Positions 35,200 through 46,993 of a stretch of 64,000 nt of DNA are shown here, in pieces. This DNA comes from Laccaria trichodermophora (lineage: Eukaryota; Basidiomycota; Agaricomycetes; Agaricales; Hydnangiaceae). The first letter of the stretch is position 1. Every line of letters begins with the position of its first letter. The stretch spans positions 248,001-312,000 of the forward strand of contig JACTVC010000005.1 in NCBI GenBank assembly GCA_018417955.1, read 5' to 3'. Made by a program: the position numbers and the translations under genes. The notes under the pieces were generated by a model. It saw nothing but the letters and a program-made list of their open reading frames with translations. It was not told the DNA's origin and did not search any database.

Positions 35200-37921
35200 A
35201 TGTCCTCGCCAATTCATCCCCTACCCCCCATCCCTTCCTCTCCTCCTTCATCCGGAGGCGTCAGGCGTCACCACACAATCTCAGCTTCCTCGCGCACTGC
35301 ACGCGCCGCTGCAAAGGACATCATATCCGAGGAAACTCAAGAACAGGCGCACTGGAATGACGACGAGGTCGTTGATCAAGACTGGGTTGGCGGCGTCGGT
35401 GCTGTAGGCGAGAAGACCTCTCTTCACAGGCAAAGCTCTCTCCCTACCCGCTATCATCGCGGTACGCCCAATTTTTCGATCCTTTATCAGACCTTCCGAT
35501 CGTTGATCGTGAATCAACTTCGTTTCTCGCCTTCTGTGAGTGTTGTGCCGGGTCTCTGATCTTTCTTGTCGTAGGTTTCCAAGGTTCAAAATCTGGCAAT
35601 TTGACACCAAAGTCCGTGAATAGTCTTGCCGCAATCGCTGGTCACGAAGGTGACGAGGAGCCGTGGAACTTGGGGGAGTACGCCGTGCAGGACGACGAGG
35701 TCATTCTTGAGACTTTTCCCTCACGTTTTATTCATTTTCGTTCTATAACAGCAGCTTCCTGAGCAAGTTCAGCATCAGCAAGTTGCGGAAGCACAATCAC
35801 AGTCCAGTAACTCACCCCTCTCGCCACACGTCAACAACCCTCCCATTCCTTCACCTCCTCCTGCCGCCTCTGGCGTCCGCCGTCATGTATCTCTTACCTA
35901 CGGAGCTGCTGTTAGCGGCCTTCGCAAAATAGGCCAATCAGGCCTCAAACGCTCTGGAACCCTCCAGGCTACCGGTCCTGCTCACTCACAAACTTCGAGC
36001 CCTCCGGATCCAACAGAACATGCGGAGGAAGATGAGTATGCGTACGATGCTGAAGATCTCAATGCATACGAAGAAGAGTACTATCTAAGACAACAGAACA
36101 ACCAATATGGTAACAGTCCCATAGGACATTCATCTCCTTGGGCACAAGGGAATGACCGGAGGACTTCTGGTTCCACCAACTTCCAGTCCAACCAAGCTGG
36201 AAATGACAATGGTGCTATTGACGATGTTCAGCGTGCTCTATCTGCACTGGAGCTCGCAAGCAATCACAATACTGTTCAAATGCCCCATGGTTATGGTAAC
36301 TACCAACAGACTGGTCAGAATGTTCACCCGCCACGTTTCAATCCCAGTCATCCCCTTGCACCGGGGCCACGTACTGGAGGGAACGGAAACAGCGGCGCCG
36401 GGAACGGGAACAAACTTCAGCTGGTCACTGACTTTGATGGTCGGACGACCCCCTTGTCACAGGCCGGACGTGGAGGCCTCACCAATGCTTCTGGTTATAA
36501 CCATCAGCAACTTCAGGGTCAACAACACCATCAGATTCAACAGCGAGACGAACGTGCACAAATGGTGGGTGGCTCCTGGGAACAGAAGGATAGGGCGATT
36601 GGAGGCCGCCTGTCCAACTCAAATCTCCAATACGGATATCAGCAGCAGGGTGGGCATGGCAAAAGTGGGAGTGGGAGCGGTGGAGTTCCAAATGTGCCTT
36701 CCATTCCCCAACAGTATCTGCCGCAACAGCAGGGCTCCTCTCAAAGGCCAGGTTTGGGTGTCACGACGTCTTTCAGTAGCAATGGAGTTCAACAAACTGT
36801 ACCTTCTGGACAAACGCCGACTCAAGCCTTCGTAAACACGCCGATTGACGTGCCCTCTCTGATCGCAACCAAAGGGTATAATCCTGCCAACTTCGATACA
36901 CGACCACAATTTGTGAGTACATATCTTTGGGATGTATGTATCTAATGTGATCCCCCTTATAGGCAAGATATTTTGTCATCAAGTCGTACACTGAGGATGA
37001 TGTGCATAAATCCCTTAAGTACGAAATCTGGAGTTCAACCGACCCGGGGAATAAAAGGCTGGACAAGGCATTCAAGGAAACTGCGGGGCGGGGACCCATT
37101 TACCTCTTCTTCAGTGTCAATGCTAGCGGCCACTTCTGTGGGATGGCAGAGATGTTGACTCCTGTAAGCGTGGGATTTTAAGGACTTTTATTGTGCTGAA
37201 GACTTATATTTAGGTTGACTATACAAGGAGTAGCACAGTCTGGGCGTCAGATAAATGGAAAGGTGTCTTCAAAGTCAGGTGGATTTTTGTCCGGGACATT
37301 CCCAATCTCAACCTTCGTCATATAAAATTAAAGTACGTGCTAAGCTCTGCTTCAATTGCAGTAAAATATTGAAGGAGGAGTCCACAGTAACACCCAAGAG
37401 CGTAAACCTGTAACCAACTCACGAGATACCCAAGAGCTCCTTCCAGATGCTGGTCAAGAGATGTTACGGATCTTCCATACACATCCCGCAAGGACATCAC
37501 TCTTGCAAGATTTTGCATTCTATGAAGTGAGACATATGTTTATCCTTCGGCGCTCGTCGCTCATCTTCAACGAAAGCTTCAAGCGATGCAAAAAATGCAA
37601 GCGACGGGAGGTGCTTCCCCGCCCTCTCAATCAAACTCCGCTATCCACTCCCCGTCTCTACAAGCAGCGACCGTGGGCACCACTGGCCTTCAACAGGGGG
37701 CGCAAATCCCATTTGGAATGGGCGCCAACCCAGGCGCTCTTGCATATCAAATGCCCCAGATTACTCCTATGATGCAAATGCAATTGCAGATGGGCATGAG
37801 CATGGGGTCACAATTTGGCGTTACCCAACAAAACCATGCAATGCACCAAAGTGTGATGCGCCATTCTAGTCCTGGTCCTCAGCAGCAGCAGCAAAGTGGC
37901 GGGCAAGGATACGGGTATTGA
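35200..37921 (+). CDS. YTH-domain RNA-binding protein (m6A reader, YTHDF-like)
   Basis: A long disordered Pro/Ser/Gln-rich N-terminal region ([20 protein letters not shown]; later [20 protein letters not shown]) precedes the YTH domain near the C-terminus: [80 protein letters not shown] and [20 protein letters not shown]. The tryptophans expected for the methyl-A cage (EIWSS and VWASDKWKG) are present. The tail is Gln/Met-rich with a CAG run near 37880. It should bind N6-methyladenosine RNA in the cytoplasm and affect translation or decay. It shares a 236-bp divergent promoter with the NADH dehydrogenase gene. Confidence 0.92.
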
Positions 37922-38326
37922 AGAAAACAAATATATCACGACCACTTACGAAAAATCCAACGAAATGAAGGAACAAATTCAGATAGCGACGCTTTGTGTC
38001 CGTCGCCACTCGGAAATTGGTTCTGAATAGAAATGAACTGTAGGGGACATCGCAAGAACTACATTGCTCCCCTTGACAGAACCTTTCTATTGTATGTATC
38101 TCCCACCACACCCGCTCTTTTCCTTTCTTGCTTTTCATTCCTTTCTATGCCATGCTTTCTCCTACCTATACTCCATTGCTTTTATCTACTCGCCAGCTAT
38201 TGCATAACGGACACGGGACACTAAGTTGATGGGGAGTTCTGATTATTGCTTTTGGCTTGTATTATGTATGTAACTTGTTTGAAGCGGCGAATACTAAACA
38301 GTTCATCTGTACTCTTAACGACGTGG
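37922..38326. other. Intergenic, no gene seen
   Basis: This 405-bp stretch lies between the YTH stop and the TilS-like start. It is pyrimidine-rich around 38095-38180, which fits a promoter for the downstream gene. I see no RNA gene or repeat. Confidence 0.5.
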
Positions 38327-40168
38327 ATGAAGCGTATCTATGGCCCGCCAACTGCAATCAGCAATGTCGAATTCTCTCATATGCTCCAAAAAACCAAGCC
38401 ACCAGTTGGTTGGTCGAATAAGATTGGTGAATATGATGATAGCCTGATTTAGCCCAACTCACACACCTCTCTAGCCGTCGCAAACTCTGGTGGCCCCGAT
38501 TCAACCTGTCTACTGTTCTTGATCAACCGCTATCTTCTCGAGCATCCCGGTTCCTCTTCGCAACCTCAACGTGTTATATCATTCACCATCGACCATGACC
38601 TGCAGAAAAATTCTTCAGACATGGCTAACCACTGCAGGTTGTTTGCTCAATCAATAGGTGTAGAGCATATCACAAGCAAAATTCCCTGGGGCGAAGGGGT
38701 TTATCCTCCGCGCCCTTCGCCAGGCGACATGTTTGAACGGACAGCTCGAGACGCCCGCTATGCCTTGCTTTTGCAAAACTTGGCTCGTGCTGACGTCGAT
38801 GTCCTTGCAGTGGGTCATCATGCCGATGACCAGGTCGAAACTGCTTTGATGCGGCTTGGAATGGGGTCCACTCAGCTTGGTGCTGGTGGCATGCGAGCTT
38901 GTCGAAGGTGGGGCATGGGCACAGGAATAGATGAGCGTTCTCTGTCATGGGCTGGCCACAAAGGCATGAGTAAATGGATTATCCGTCCCCTGCTGGACGT
39001 CGGCAAGGTACTTGCACAAGCTTTGCCTCTCAACTATTGACTGGAGGTGTGTTTAGGATAGAATCCTCGCGACTTGCGAGCAGAACAACCTGGAATATAT
39101 TACGGATCCAACCAACTTTCAACCCCACATCACTATTCGAAACGCGATACGCCGCCTCATAGACGGGACGCCTGACGTAGACCATCTTAACCTTCCTCCG
39201 GACATCATTGAAAAAGTTGAAAGTATCAACAAATCTCTCTCATCTGTGCCTACTTCCCTTGATCTGACCTCTGGTCTGGAGTCACTGCGGGGCGCGGTCA
39301 ATTTTTTTCACTCTCAACTTGAAGATGTGGACTCCCAAGGTAAGCGAGGGAAAGCAGTTCTTATCACTTGGTTAAATTTTATATAGTGGACAGCATTCTA
39401 AAAAGGTGCAGGCTCCCGTCTCCACCGGGTACTTTTTTGATGGCGCTGGCATCGGTTTTAGATGTCAATCGATTCTTACTACAACAAGCGATGGTCATCC
39501 GCATTCTGCGAACTATTTCTTTTTATCCTTGGGGGTCACTCCAATCTGAAGCAGGAAGGCGACAACTCAGTTTGAAACAAATCATAACGAAACTCTGGAT
39601 CCCAGACCCGTTTATTGCTGGAATCCAACCGTTCGTCGCTGGAGGAGGCGTTCTGTGGAAGCCAGTTGTATATCGTCGGGGGAAAATCAAGGACGTCACC
39701 CGTGTATCTGATCTTTTGAGTGACGATACGGTGGCATGGTTGGCGTCCAGACAACCTCCATTCGACAAAAAAAATAAGTTACTAAGAACTGCAGAAGATT
39801 CTCCGCTATTTCGCGACATGACGAATTCATTGGTCGACGGCTTGGACTTGTGGAAAACAAACAACGGCCCTGAATATGTCGAAGTTTTGTTCGATTGTCG
39901 ATTCCTCGTTTCCTTTCGTCTGCCTCACATGCCGATTGAAATTTTATCCGCCCTCATGTCAGGTCGAGGAAAGCTTTTACTTCAGGCCAGTTCTAGGTGG
40001 TATTCGCCACTCGTCCTTTACCAGGATCATGACACGCCTCGTATTATTCATTCTTTGGTTTCAGATGATTTTTCTAGCGCACACTCATGGGTCAATAAAT
40101 CGACGGAGGAAAAAGTTTGCGTGGATTGGATTGTTGTTAAATTCATCCGACCCTTGAACGCGATTTGA
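38327..40168 (+). CDS. tRNA(Ile)-lysidine synthase-like PP-loop ATPase (TilS)
   Basis: The start MKRIYGPPTAISNVEFSHML and one intron lead to the PP-loop IAVANSGGPDSTCLLFLINR (SGGxDS, the pyrophosphate-binding loop). It continues VISFTIDHDLQ, ERTARDARYALLLQNLARAD and VLAVGHHADDQVETALMRLG (the TilS HHxDDQxET motif), then IIRPLLDVGK and ITDPTNFQPHITIRNAIRRL (the family's D-x-T/S-N...RN-R motif). The C-terminal half is weakly conserved. TilS converts C34 of tRNA-Ile(CAU) to lysidine, letting it read AUA in bacteria-like systems; in a fungus the likely target is the mitochondrial tRNA. No strong mitochondrial presequence is evident in the chosen first exon, so an upstream exon could be missing. 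Confidence 0.83.
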
Positions 40169-40308
40169 CAGACATCTGCATATAAAATTTGAAAAAAAAG
40201 AACGATGCCTTGCCGTCCTGTCACTCACTTCTGAGCTCTACGGAGGCTTCGAGGCATTCGTTGTCTTACTTTGGTCAGGGTGGATCCACCAACATTTCAC
40301 CACACCAA

Positions 40309-41909
40309 TCAAGAAAACTTGAAGCTATGACTTTCCATCTGTCGAACGTCCAGGTTGGCACAACATACCGGAGCATCCACAAAGCAAACCACTGACCGTT
40401 ATCTCGCCTCCTCTATAGCTCCCTCTCTTTTTTTTGTTCTTCTCCTTTCGGAAACCAGCCCCGCGAGTAACGATAAGATCAGAATGAGCTCGCGAACCAT
40501 AATCATTACTGGGCCCTGCCTGAAAATGGCATTCGTTAGTTTCGAAAGTAGCCTGCTTGGCTGGCGAAGCCACGAGAAAAAAAGTGGACGAGACATACCT
40601 TGGCTTCGTACCGATTGTCCACAAAGTTGTTGGTCATGGCCACAGTTGCAGGTCTTACCCTCATGAAGCGCTCGTTCGGCCCATTTTTCTTATTGCTCTT
40701 AGCGCCTTTGATAAATTCAGTCGAATTCAAGCTTTTTTCCCCCTTGGTGGTAGTGGCAAAGTCGGCGGTGGTTGCAGTCGTAACAGCCGTGCCATCATCT
40801 CCAGTTCTCCGCTTCTTCGTGACTTGGTAGGTATCTTGCTCACCCCCATTGACGGACTCTACTTCAACGGAGGGTTTCCTTTGTCCCCCGAGAGACGACG
40901 AGTCGGATTCTGAGCTGGAGGAGTCAGACGATTCGCTCTTCCCAATTTTCCTCGATGCAAGCTTCGCCGCTACAGGGGCCTTCCCAATTTTTTTACTCGG
41001 GACTTGGCTGCTATCAGAATCGGAAGTAGAATCGGAGGAGCTGGTGGACGAAAGAGTTTGGCTGGAATGCTTTTCACTTGCCCTAGTTTTGACCAGTTTC
41101 TTTTTAACCGATTTCGCCTTCTGTGAGGCAGAATCACTGGATTCGTCGTCTAGTAATTTCCAACTTTGGGTAAAATCTCATTTCGTGCATAGCTTGACAA
41201 CGTACCAGATTCAGAGCCTGAGCCAGAGGAACTGGAATCGGAATGCTCTGACAATGGCCATGTGAAATCATGTAAATATCAAATAATTAGATACAAGGGC
41301 ATACCAGATGGTACCAGCTTCTTTGCTGCAAGTATATCCTTGATTTGAGTGTTCAAGTCAGAATCGGAATCTGAACTGGAGGATGACGACGATGACGATG
41401 ACGAGGAAGATGAAGATGATTTGTTTGCTAATTTTTCTTTGCTTTTCGAGTTGGACTTTGGCTTGGTCGCCTTTGTGGGCTTCGCAGATTCCTGGGATCT
41501 TGAACTTGAAGTTGATTCACTAGAATCACTAGAATCGGAAGATGCTTTTATACTGTGTAAGAAAAAAGAGCATCAATGCAACGGATATATGCGTACAGTC
41601 CGAATCCAAGCTTGAGCTGGATGAAGTTGAGATGTTGTCTACGCTCCGATGAGATGCTACTCACGAGGATGTGTCATTTTGCTTTATCGACTTCCAAATT
41701 TGAATAATTTCGTCTAATTGAGGACCCTCTATTTCTACGTCATCTTTAAGAATGACGACGGTTTTTGCGGCTTTTTTGAGCGCGTCGGCGGCTTTGTTGT
41801 GGGATTGTTTCCTTAAAAAAGAATGAATTAAGGTATAAGTCGCTGAAGTCTGGGTTAGTTGTAAGACGTTGTAGCAGTTACAGGACATACTGGCGAGATT
41901 TCCGTCCAT
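40309..41909 (-). CDS. Srp40/Nopp140-like nucleolar protein (LisH-like N-terminus, Ser/acidic repeats, SRP40 C-domain)
   Basis: Exons give a short N-terminal helical segment resembling LisH (TYTLIHSFLRKQSHNKAADA) and then alternating Ser/Asp/Glu blocks and Lys-rich blocks (KPTKATKPKSNSKSKEKLAN; later SDSTSDSDSSQVPSKKIGKA). The conserved C-terminal SRP40 domain reads RFMRVRPATVAMTNNFVDNR, then AGPSNDYGSRAHSDLIVTRG, FRKEKNKKKRGSYRGGEIT and MESHSFKFS. This architecture is that of yeast Srp40 and animal Nopp140, chaperones of snoRNPs in the nucleolus and Cajal bodies, heavily phosphorylated by CK2. The last exon lies at about 40309-40338. The start codon lies 73 bp from the RIB4 start on the other strand. 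Confidence 0.9.
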
Positions 41910-41982
41910 AGTGGTGGTTTACTTAAAGAGCGTGCTATATGTCGTTTTTTTTGGACTTCAAAAACTCCCACGCTGCCTGACC
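41910..41982. promoter_or_regulatory. 73-bp bidirectional promoter between the SRP40-like gene and RIB4
   Basis: Two start codons (minus strand at 41909, plus strand at 41983) are separated by 73 bp, so promoters and both 5' UTRs must overlap each other or the coding exons. A T-run (TCGTTTTTTTTGG) lies near 41942-41954. No TATA box or other defined site can be supported. Confidence 0.55.
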
Positions 41983-42667
<685 letters not shown>

Positions 42668-42846
42668 GGACGTTGGAACGCGTTAGATTAAACAGTTAAA
42701 GTATGTATGTACTTCAATATGTAGCACTTGGACCAATTTATTTGAATTGGAGGCTTGCAGGAGCTTGCAGGGGAGACGACTGTTGTTGTCGTCTCCATTG
42801 GAGTCGTCGATCCGTCCATTTCATCTATTCACAACTCTCACAAACG

Positions 42847-44027
42847 ATGAGGAAAAAGGTGAACCCGAGCGCATTGCGCTACCCACCGAAATGACACGTT
42901 GTCCAGGTTCTTCTAATGGGCGCCTCAGGCAGCGGCAAGACATCGATGCGCTCATTGATCTTGTGAGACATCTCAATGCCTCTTGAACTGGGAATTCATC
43001 GATACCGTTGTAGCTCGAACAACCCCGCGTCGCTGACTGCTCGCCTGGGCGCCACTATCGACGTTGAGCAAAACCATGTTCGATTTCTGGGTGACCTCAT
43101 CCTCAACCTGTGGGATTGTGGCGGCCAGGATGCCTTTATGGATTCCTATCTCACCACACAACGTTCGACAATTTTTCAACAAGTCGGTGTCATGATATAC
43201 GTGTTCGGTGTCGAAACAAGGGAAATGAACAAGGATTTGGAGTACTACCGGGACTGTCTCGACGGGCTAAGGCAATTTAGTCCGAGCGCATCTGTATTTC
43301 TTCTCGTGCACAAGATGGACCTCATACGGGAACCACGCCAACCCTCTTTTGAGAAGAAAAGGAAGGAACTGCAAGATGCAAGCGGCGAAGGCACCGTCTC
43401 GGTCTTTGGAACCAGTATCTACGACGAAAGTCTTTACAAGGTACGCACTGTCCTTTACTTCCTTTTAAACACGACCTTCACAAAGCAGCTACATCAGGCA
43501 TGGTCTAACATTGTGCACACCCTGATCCCAAACGCGAGCATTCTTTCAAAACATTTGACGACCTTTGCAGTGGCTTGCAATGCAACCGAAGTGATTCTCT
43601 TTGAGAGAACGACCTTCCTTGTTGTGGCCACCTCATCTAATCTGCCTGACATTCCCTCGACTGCTTCATCTCTTGGCTCTGATACCACAGGTGGGGGAGA
43701 TGCGCGCGGACTCGATCCAACGCGTTATGAGCGGACTTCTGAACTCGTTAAAGCTTTCAAGTACGCATGCTCCCGCGTGAGGGAGGAATTTCATTCACTC
43801 GAGATGGAACTATACGATTTTACTGCTATCCTGGCTGAAATGACCCGGAATACGTATGTTATGGTCATTGTGCATGACCCCACCATAGGTTTGTCCATAG
43901 TCATTTACCTAGCACCCACAAGCAATTGACTGAGATGCCCCGTTTAGAAACAGCAGCTTTAAAGTTGAATGTTCGAATGGCTCGGCGCAAGTTTGAAGAA
44001 TTGCAAGGAGACAGCGTTGCGCTGTGA
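42847..44027 (+). CDS. GTR1: Rag-family GTPase Gtr1 (RagA/B)
   Basis: A tiny first exon (MRKK) joins to VLLMGASGSGKTSMRSLIF, which holds the P-loop GASGSGKTS. The next exon gives SNNPASLTARLGATIDVEQN and LGDLILNLWDCGGQDAFMDS (switch II, WDCGGQ), then VGVMIYVFGVETREMNKDLE and VFLLVHKMDLI (the HKMD guanine motif). The C-terminal roadblock-like half contains FAVACNATEVILFERTTFLV and LVKAFKYACSRVREEF, and it ends FEELQGDSVAL. As a heterodimer with Gtr2 on the vacuole it signals amino acid sufficiency to TORC1. Functionally it is linked to TEL2 (TOR kinase maturation), which is elsewhere in the window, but not in a cluster. Confidence 0.94.
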
Positions 44028-44698
44028 CCATCCCCCTTGATTGGGCCCTATCTTATCACTCACTTATACCAGTATGCTCATTCCCTCGATAATGTTGCTC
44101 ATGCAGTTTGCTTCTTTTGTTCCTTAATCATTTAATTCCAATATTTCACCTTTTTCAGAAAAGCATTATTTAACATGAGACACAGGGTTACCTAGCCTGA
44201 ACTCCGGAGCGGATCATTGCACTTTTTCTGGATGACATTCGAGAGACTGTCAATGCGTTCCCTATCAAAACTTGGTGGTCTCTTGATTAATTTGAGCACG
44301 ATAAGTTCTTCATCCCCAGACCGTCGAAGTTCAACTCGGATGTTTTGATGACTGAAGTCAGGTGGCAGAAAGTCCAAGGACCAAGACCAAATCCGCTCAT
44401 TCAGAGTCTGCTTGTCTTGTTACGTGGGCTGGATTTAGACCGCTGAATATCATTTCTCAGACGTAACTTTTGTCATATTACTTATGTAAAAGCACAATCT
44501 AAAAGAGCAAATTCTGGCACCAAGTTCCTTTCAGTTCAACCAAATGATATGTGTGTGTCTTAATTCACATTTTATTCCACTCAGTTGCATCGCTGACAAA
44601 AGGGAAATGACGGTAATATTGAACAGGCATTCAATCATATATCCACAATTACATTTACGCGCACGCGCATTAAGAGACCCAGACTTTGAAGGTGTTCG
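44028..44698. other. Intergenic stretch of 671 bp
   Basis: This lies between the convergent GTR1 and calcium-exchanger genes. It is unusually long for a tail-to-tail gap here and contains one candidate small reading frame on the minus strand (44192-44494, listed separately). The rest is AT-rich without repeats or RNA genes that I can recognise. Confidence 0.45.
44192..44494 (-). CDS. Possible small unidentified gene
   Basis: The frame contains LNERIWSWSLDFLPPDFSHQ, then NIRVELRRSGDEELIVLKLI and KRPPSFDRERIDSLSNVIQK before a stop near 44192. The amphipathic, charged composition looks protein-like rather than random, and no conserved gene lies opposite. An in-frame ATG occurs inside it at 44377. 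A longer model would join a short upstream exon (MTK, near 44494) through an intron with a weak gttacg donor. I do not recognise a family. It could be a small real gene, the last exon of a degenerating gene, or chance. Confidence 0.28.
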
Positions 44699-46776
44699 TT
44701 AGTAGAGGCTATCCGGATATGGGTTAGACTTACATGCAAGTGAAATAACAAAGTAGAGGGATAGCAGCCTAATGACAGTTAGAAATCGCTTAACCTACTC
44801 AGTGCACTGCGCTCACATAAGACCTTCCATGTAGTTAGACTTTCCATCCCTAAGAAATGCATCAGCACACTCGGACGTTACAATTAACACCCACTCACTG
44901 AATCAAAGTGTTGACTAGGATGACAGAGACGAAAAGAATGATTGTCTGGACCCATTGTCAATTAAGGGCTGTCAAGTTAACAATGAATAGCAAACCTCGA
45001 AGTTAGCGAAGAAGAGAGTCAATTCGTGTCCGGAGCTAACAGAAAATCCAAGTAAGCGCAACCGAAAAATCCCAAGATTTATCACCCACATCCATCCTAT
45101 GATTACCAAGAGAGGAACAACAAAAGTCGCGATTTGCTATATAAATAACGTCAGATTGGCCGCATTTCACAATATAATATTTTGCCACTCACAATGGAAC
45201 TGCCAACACAGATCGTGATGGTGAGTTCCATTTGGTTCTTCATTGCCATCCAGACCGAAGTAACATGCTCAGCGGCGTTGGCCTGAACGCAATTTCCCGT
45301 TATTGACAGAACACAAATGTCACTCAAGGCTCACCACGATCGGAAGGAGTATCAGACCAATGAACGCCTTCGGTATGGCATAGCGCGCCGCAGTTTCCTC
45401 GATGGAGGCAACCACTAAATCAGTTTGAGTTTGGTATGATCAATGTGCGCGGGAACGTAATTACGATAATCAGCACAGAAGGCCGTAATGACGGTGACCG
45501 AGAGCAGACTAAATAAAGTCGATGAGTAATCGCAGCTGTTAAGAGGGGACAGGACACCAACGCTATTGAGGCTGCGATGACACTCATTTTCTGCGCTTCT
45601 GGTTCTTGTTTGCTTGTTGCTTCATACAGATGTGCATGGGACTTCAACTAACCGACGGATGTGAGATCGTTCTCAAAAAGAAAATGTCGGTGCTGACTTG
45701 AAAGTACAAATAGGCACAGTATACAAGGAGGAGCGCTATTGCGGTGCCTCTTGATATAACCAGCAAACCACTGGCCGAAGAAGCTGTTTCTCTTGATCAA
45801 GTCGGAATTCAAGATAAGTTAAAAACTGACAATACCTGATTGTGTGCTATTATAAGCAGCAGGAATAACAAGCGCTATGTGAAAGATGGCGGAACTCAGA
45901 TACAAATTGGCCATGATTTAGGGGTTTAAACTAACTGATGCATGCCAGGGTCATTAACTGTAGTAGCTGTCAGAACTCGACAGACGAGACATGGTAGGAC
46001 GAGCACATACGGAACTCGAACTATATTGGCCATCAAGGTTTAGTTGACCTATGTCGGCAGGGAACGTGTCCAACTCACGCTTGTGCTGCCGTCACCTGAA
46101 ATTCACTCTCAGGGCGCTTGTAACCGGCTAATGCAGTACGTTAACCACTGTTCCTCGACGAAAAAAAAAACACCGACCAGCCAAAAATGAACACCCCAAA
46201 ACGAGCAGAATGTTTGATAGTATAGAACCCAACATCTGAAACAAAATTTAGGGGTGATAAAACTCGGGAAAATAAATTTACTGAAGTCTGAACGATGCGC
46301 AGCTCGCCTGGCGGTAACAGTCAAATAAACCAAGTCACTTTCGCACTAGATGAGCGAACCTTGCATAAGAGCAGCAATGCCGACGATGATTTCAACAGCG
46401 TTCCCGAAAGATGCATTCAATAAACCAGCGAGCGTTTGGCCAAGTTTTGCGGACATCTGATCCGTAGCTTCGCCTAGCAACTGGGGGGTTGTTAGTGAAT
46501 ACCTTTCGTGAGGTTGGGTCATACCTTGGCCAAAGGAACAATTGCTAGAAAGCTGAACGAGAAACGAAGAGCAGCATCCCAATTGAGATGGTGAGCGATA
46601 ATGCTCAATGGAACGAATATTAAAAGAGCATTGAGATATGTTCCGAAAATAAAATAGTTGAGGGATGCCAGCCAGGTCGGTTCGCCTTCAGCCTTGACTA
46701 GGGAAAGGACACTTTGGCTTAGAGAGACAGAGCCATTGTGATGCGGTAAAAGCGGCGAATGCTCGTCTGTGGACAT
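44699..46776 (-). CDS. VCX1: Vacuolar Ca2+/H+ exchanger (CAX/Vcx1)
   Basis: A cytosolic N-terminus (MSTDEHSPLLPHHNGSVSLS) precedes the first membrane helices (YLNALLIFVPLSIIAHHLNW, RFSFSFLAIVPLAK). The first alpha-repeat is LLGEATDQMSAKLGQTLAGL, then NASFGNAVEIIVGIAALMQG (GNAVE cation-binding motif). The second repeat is recognisable as ANAAEHVTSVWMAMKNQMEL followed by TITICVGSSIQIATFVVPLL. It ends with DGKSNYMEGLMLLSLYFVIS and LACKSNPYPDSLY. Many very short exons (at least ten) interrupt it. It moves Ca2+ into the vacuole using the proton gradient. Both GNA-E motifs are intact, which supports an active transporter. Several central exons were placed only roughly. Confidence 0.86.
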
Positions 46777-46993
46777 GAAGGAGTACTAGTGGTAGGAATC
46801 GGAAAACAGCTCGAACACTTCAACTTGGTTAAAGGCGGTGCATATTTCTTGGCAATGACTTCATGATCGAAGCCGACCAATCAACGGATGCTTCGGCTGC
46901 TTTTATTCCTATCCGAGCCTTTTCTTTCTCACGTGTCGGCAAGAACGGCGCAATCACATCAACGATGACATCTCAAGTAAAACGATAAGAAAT

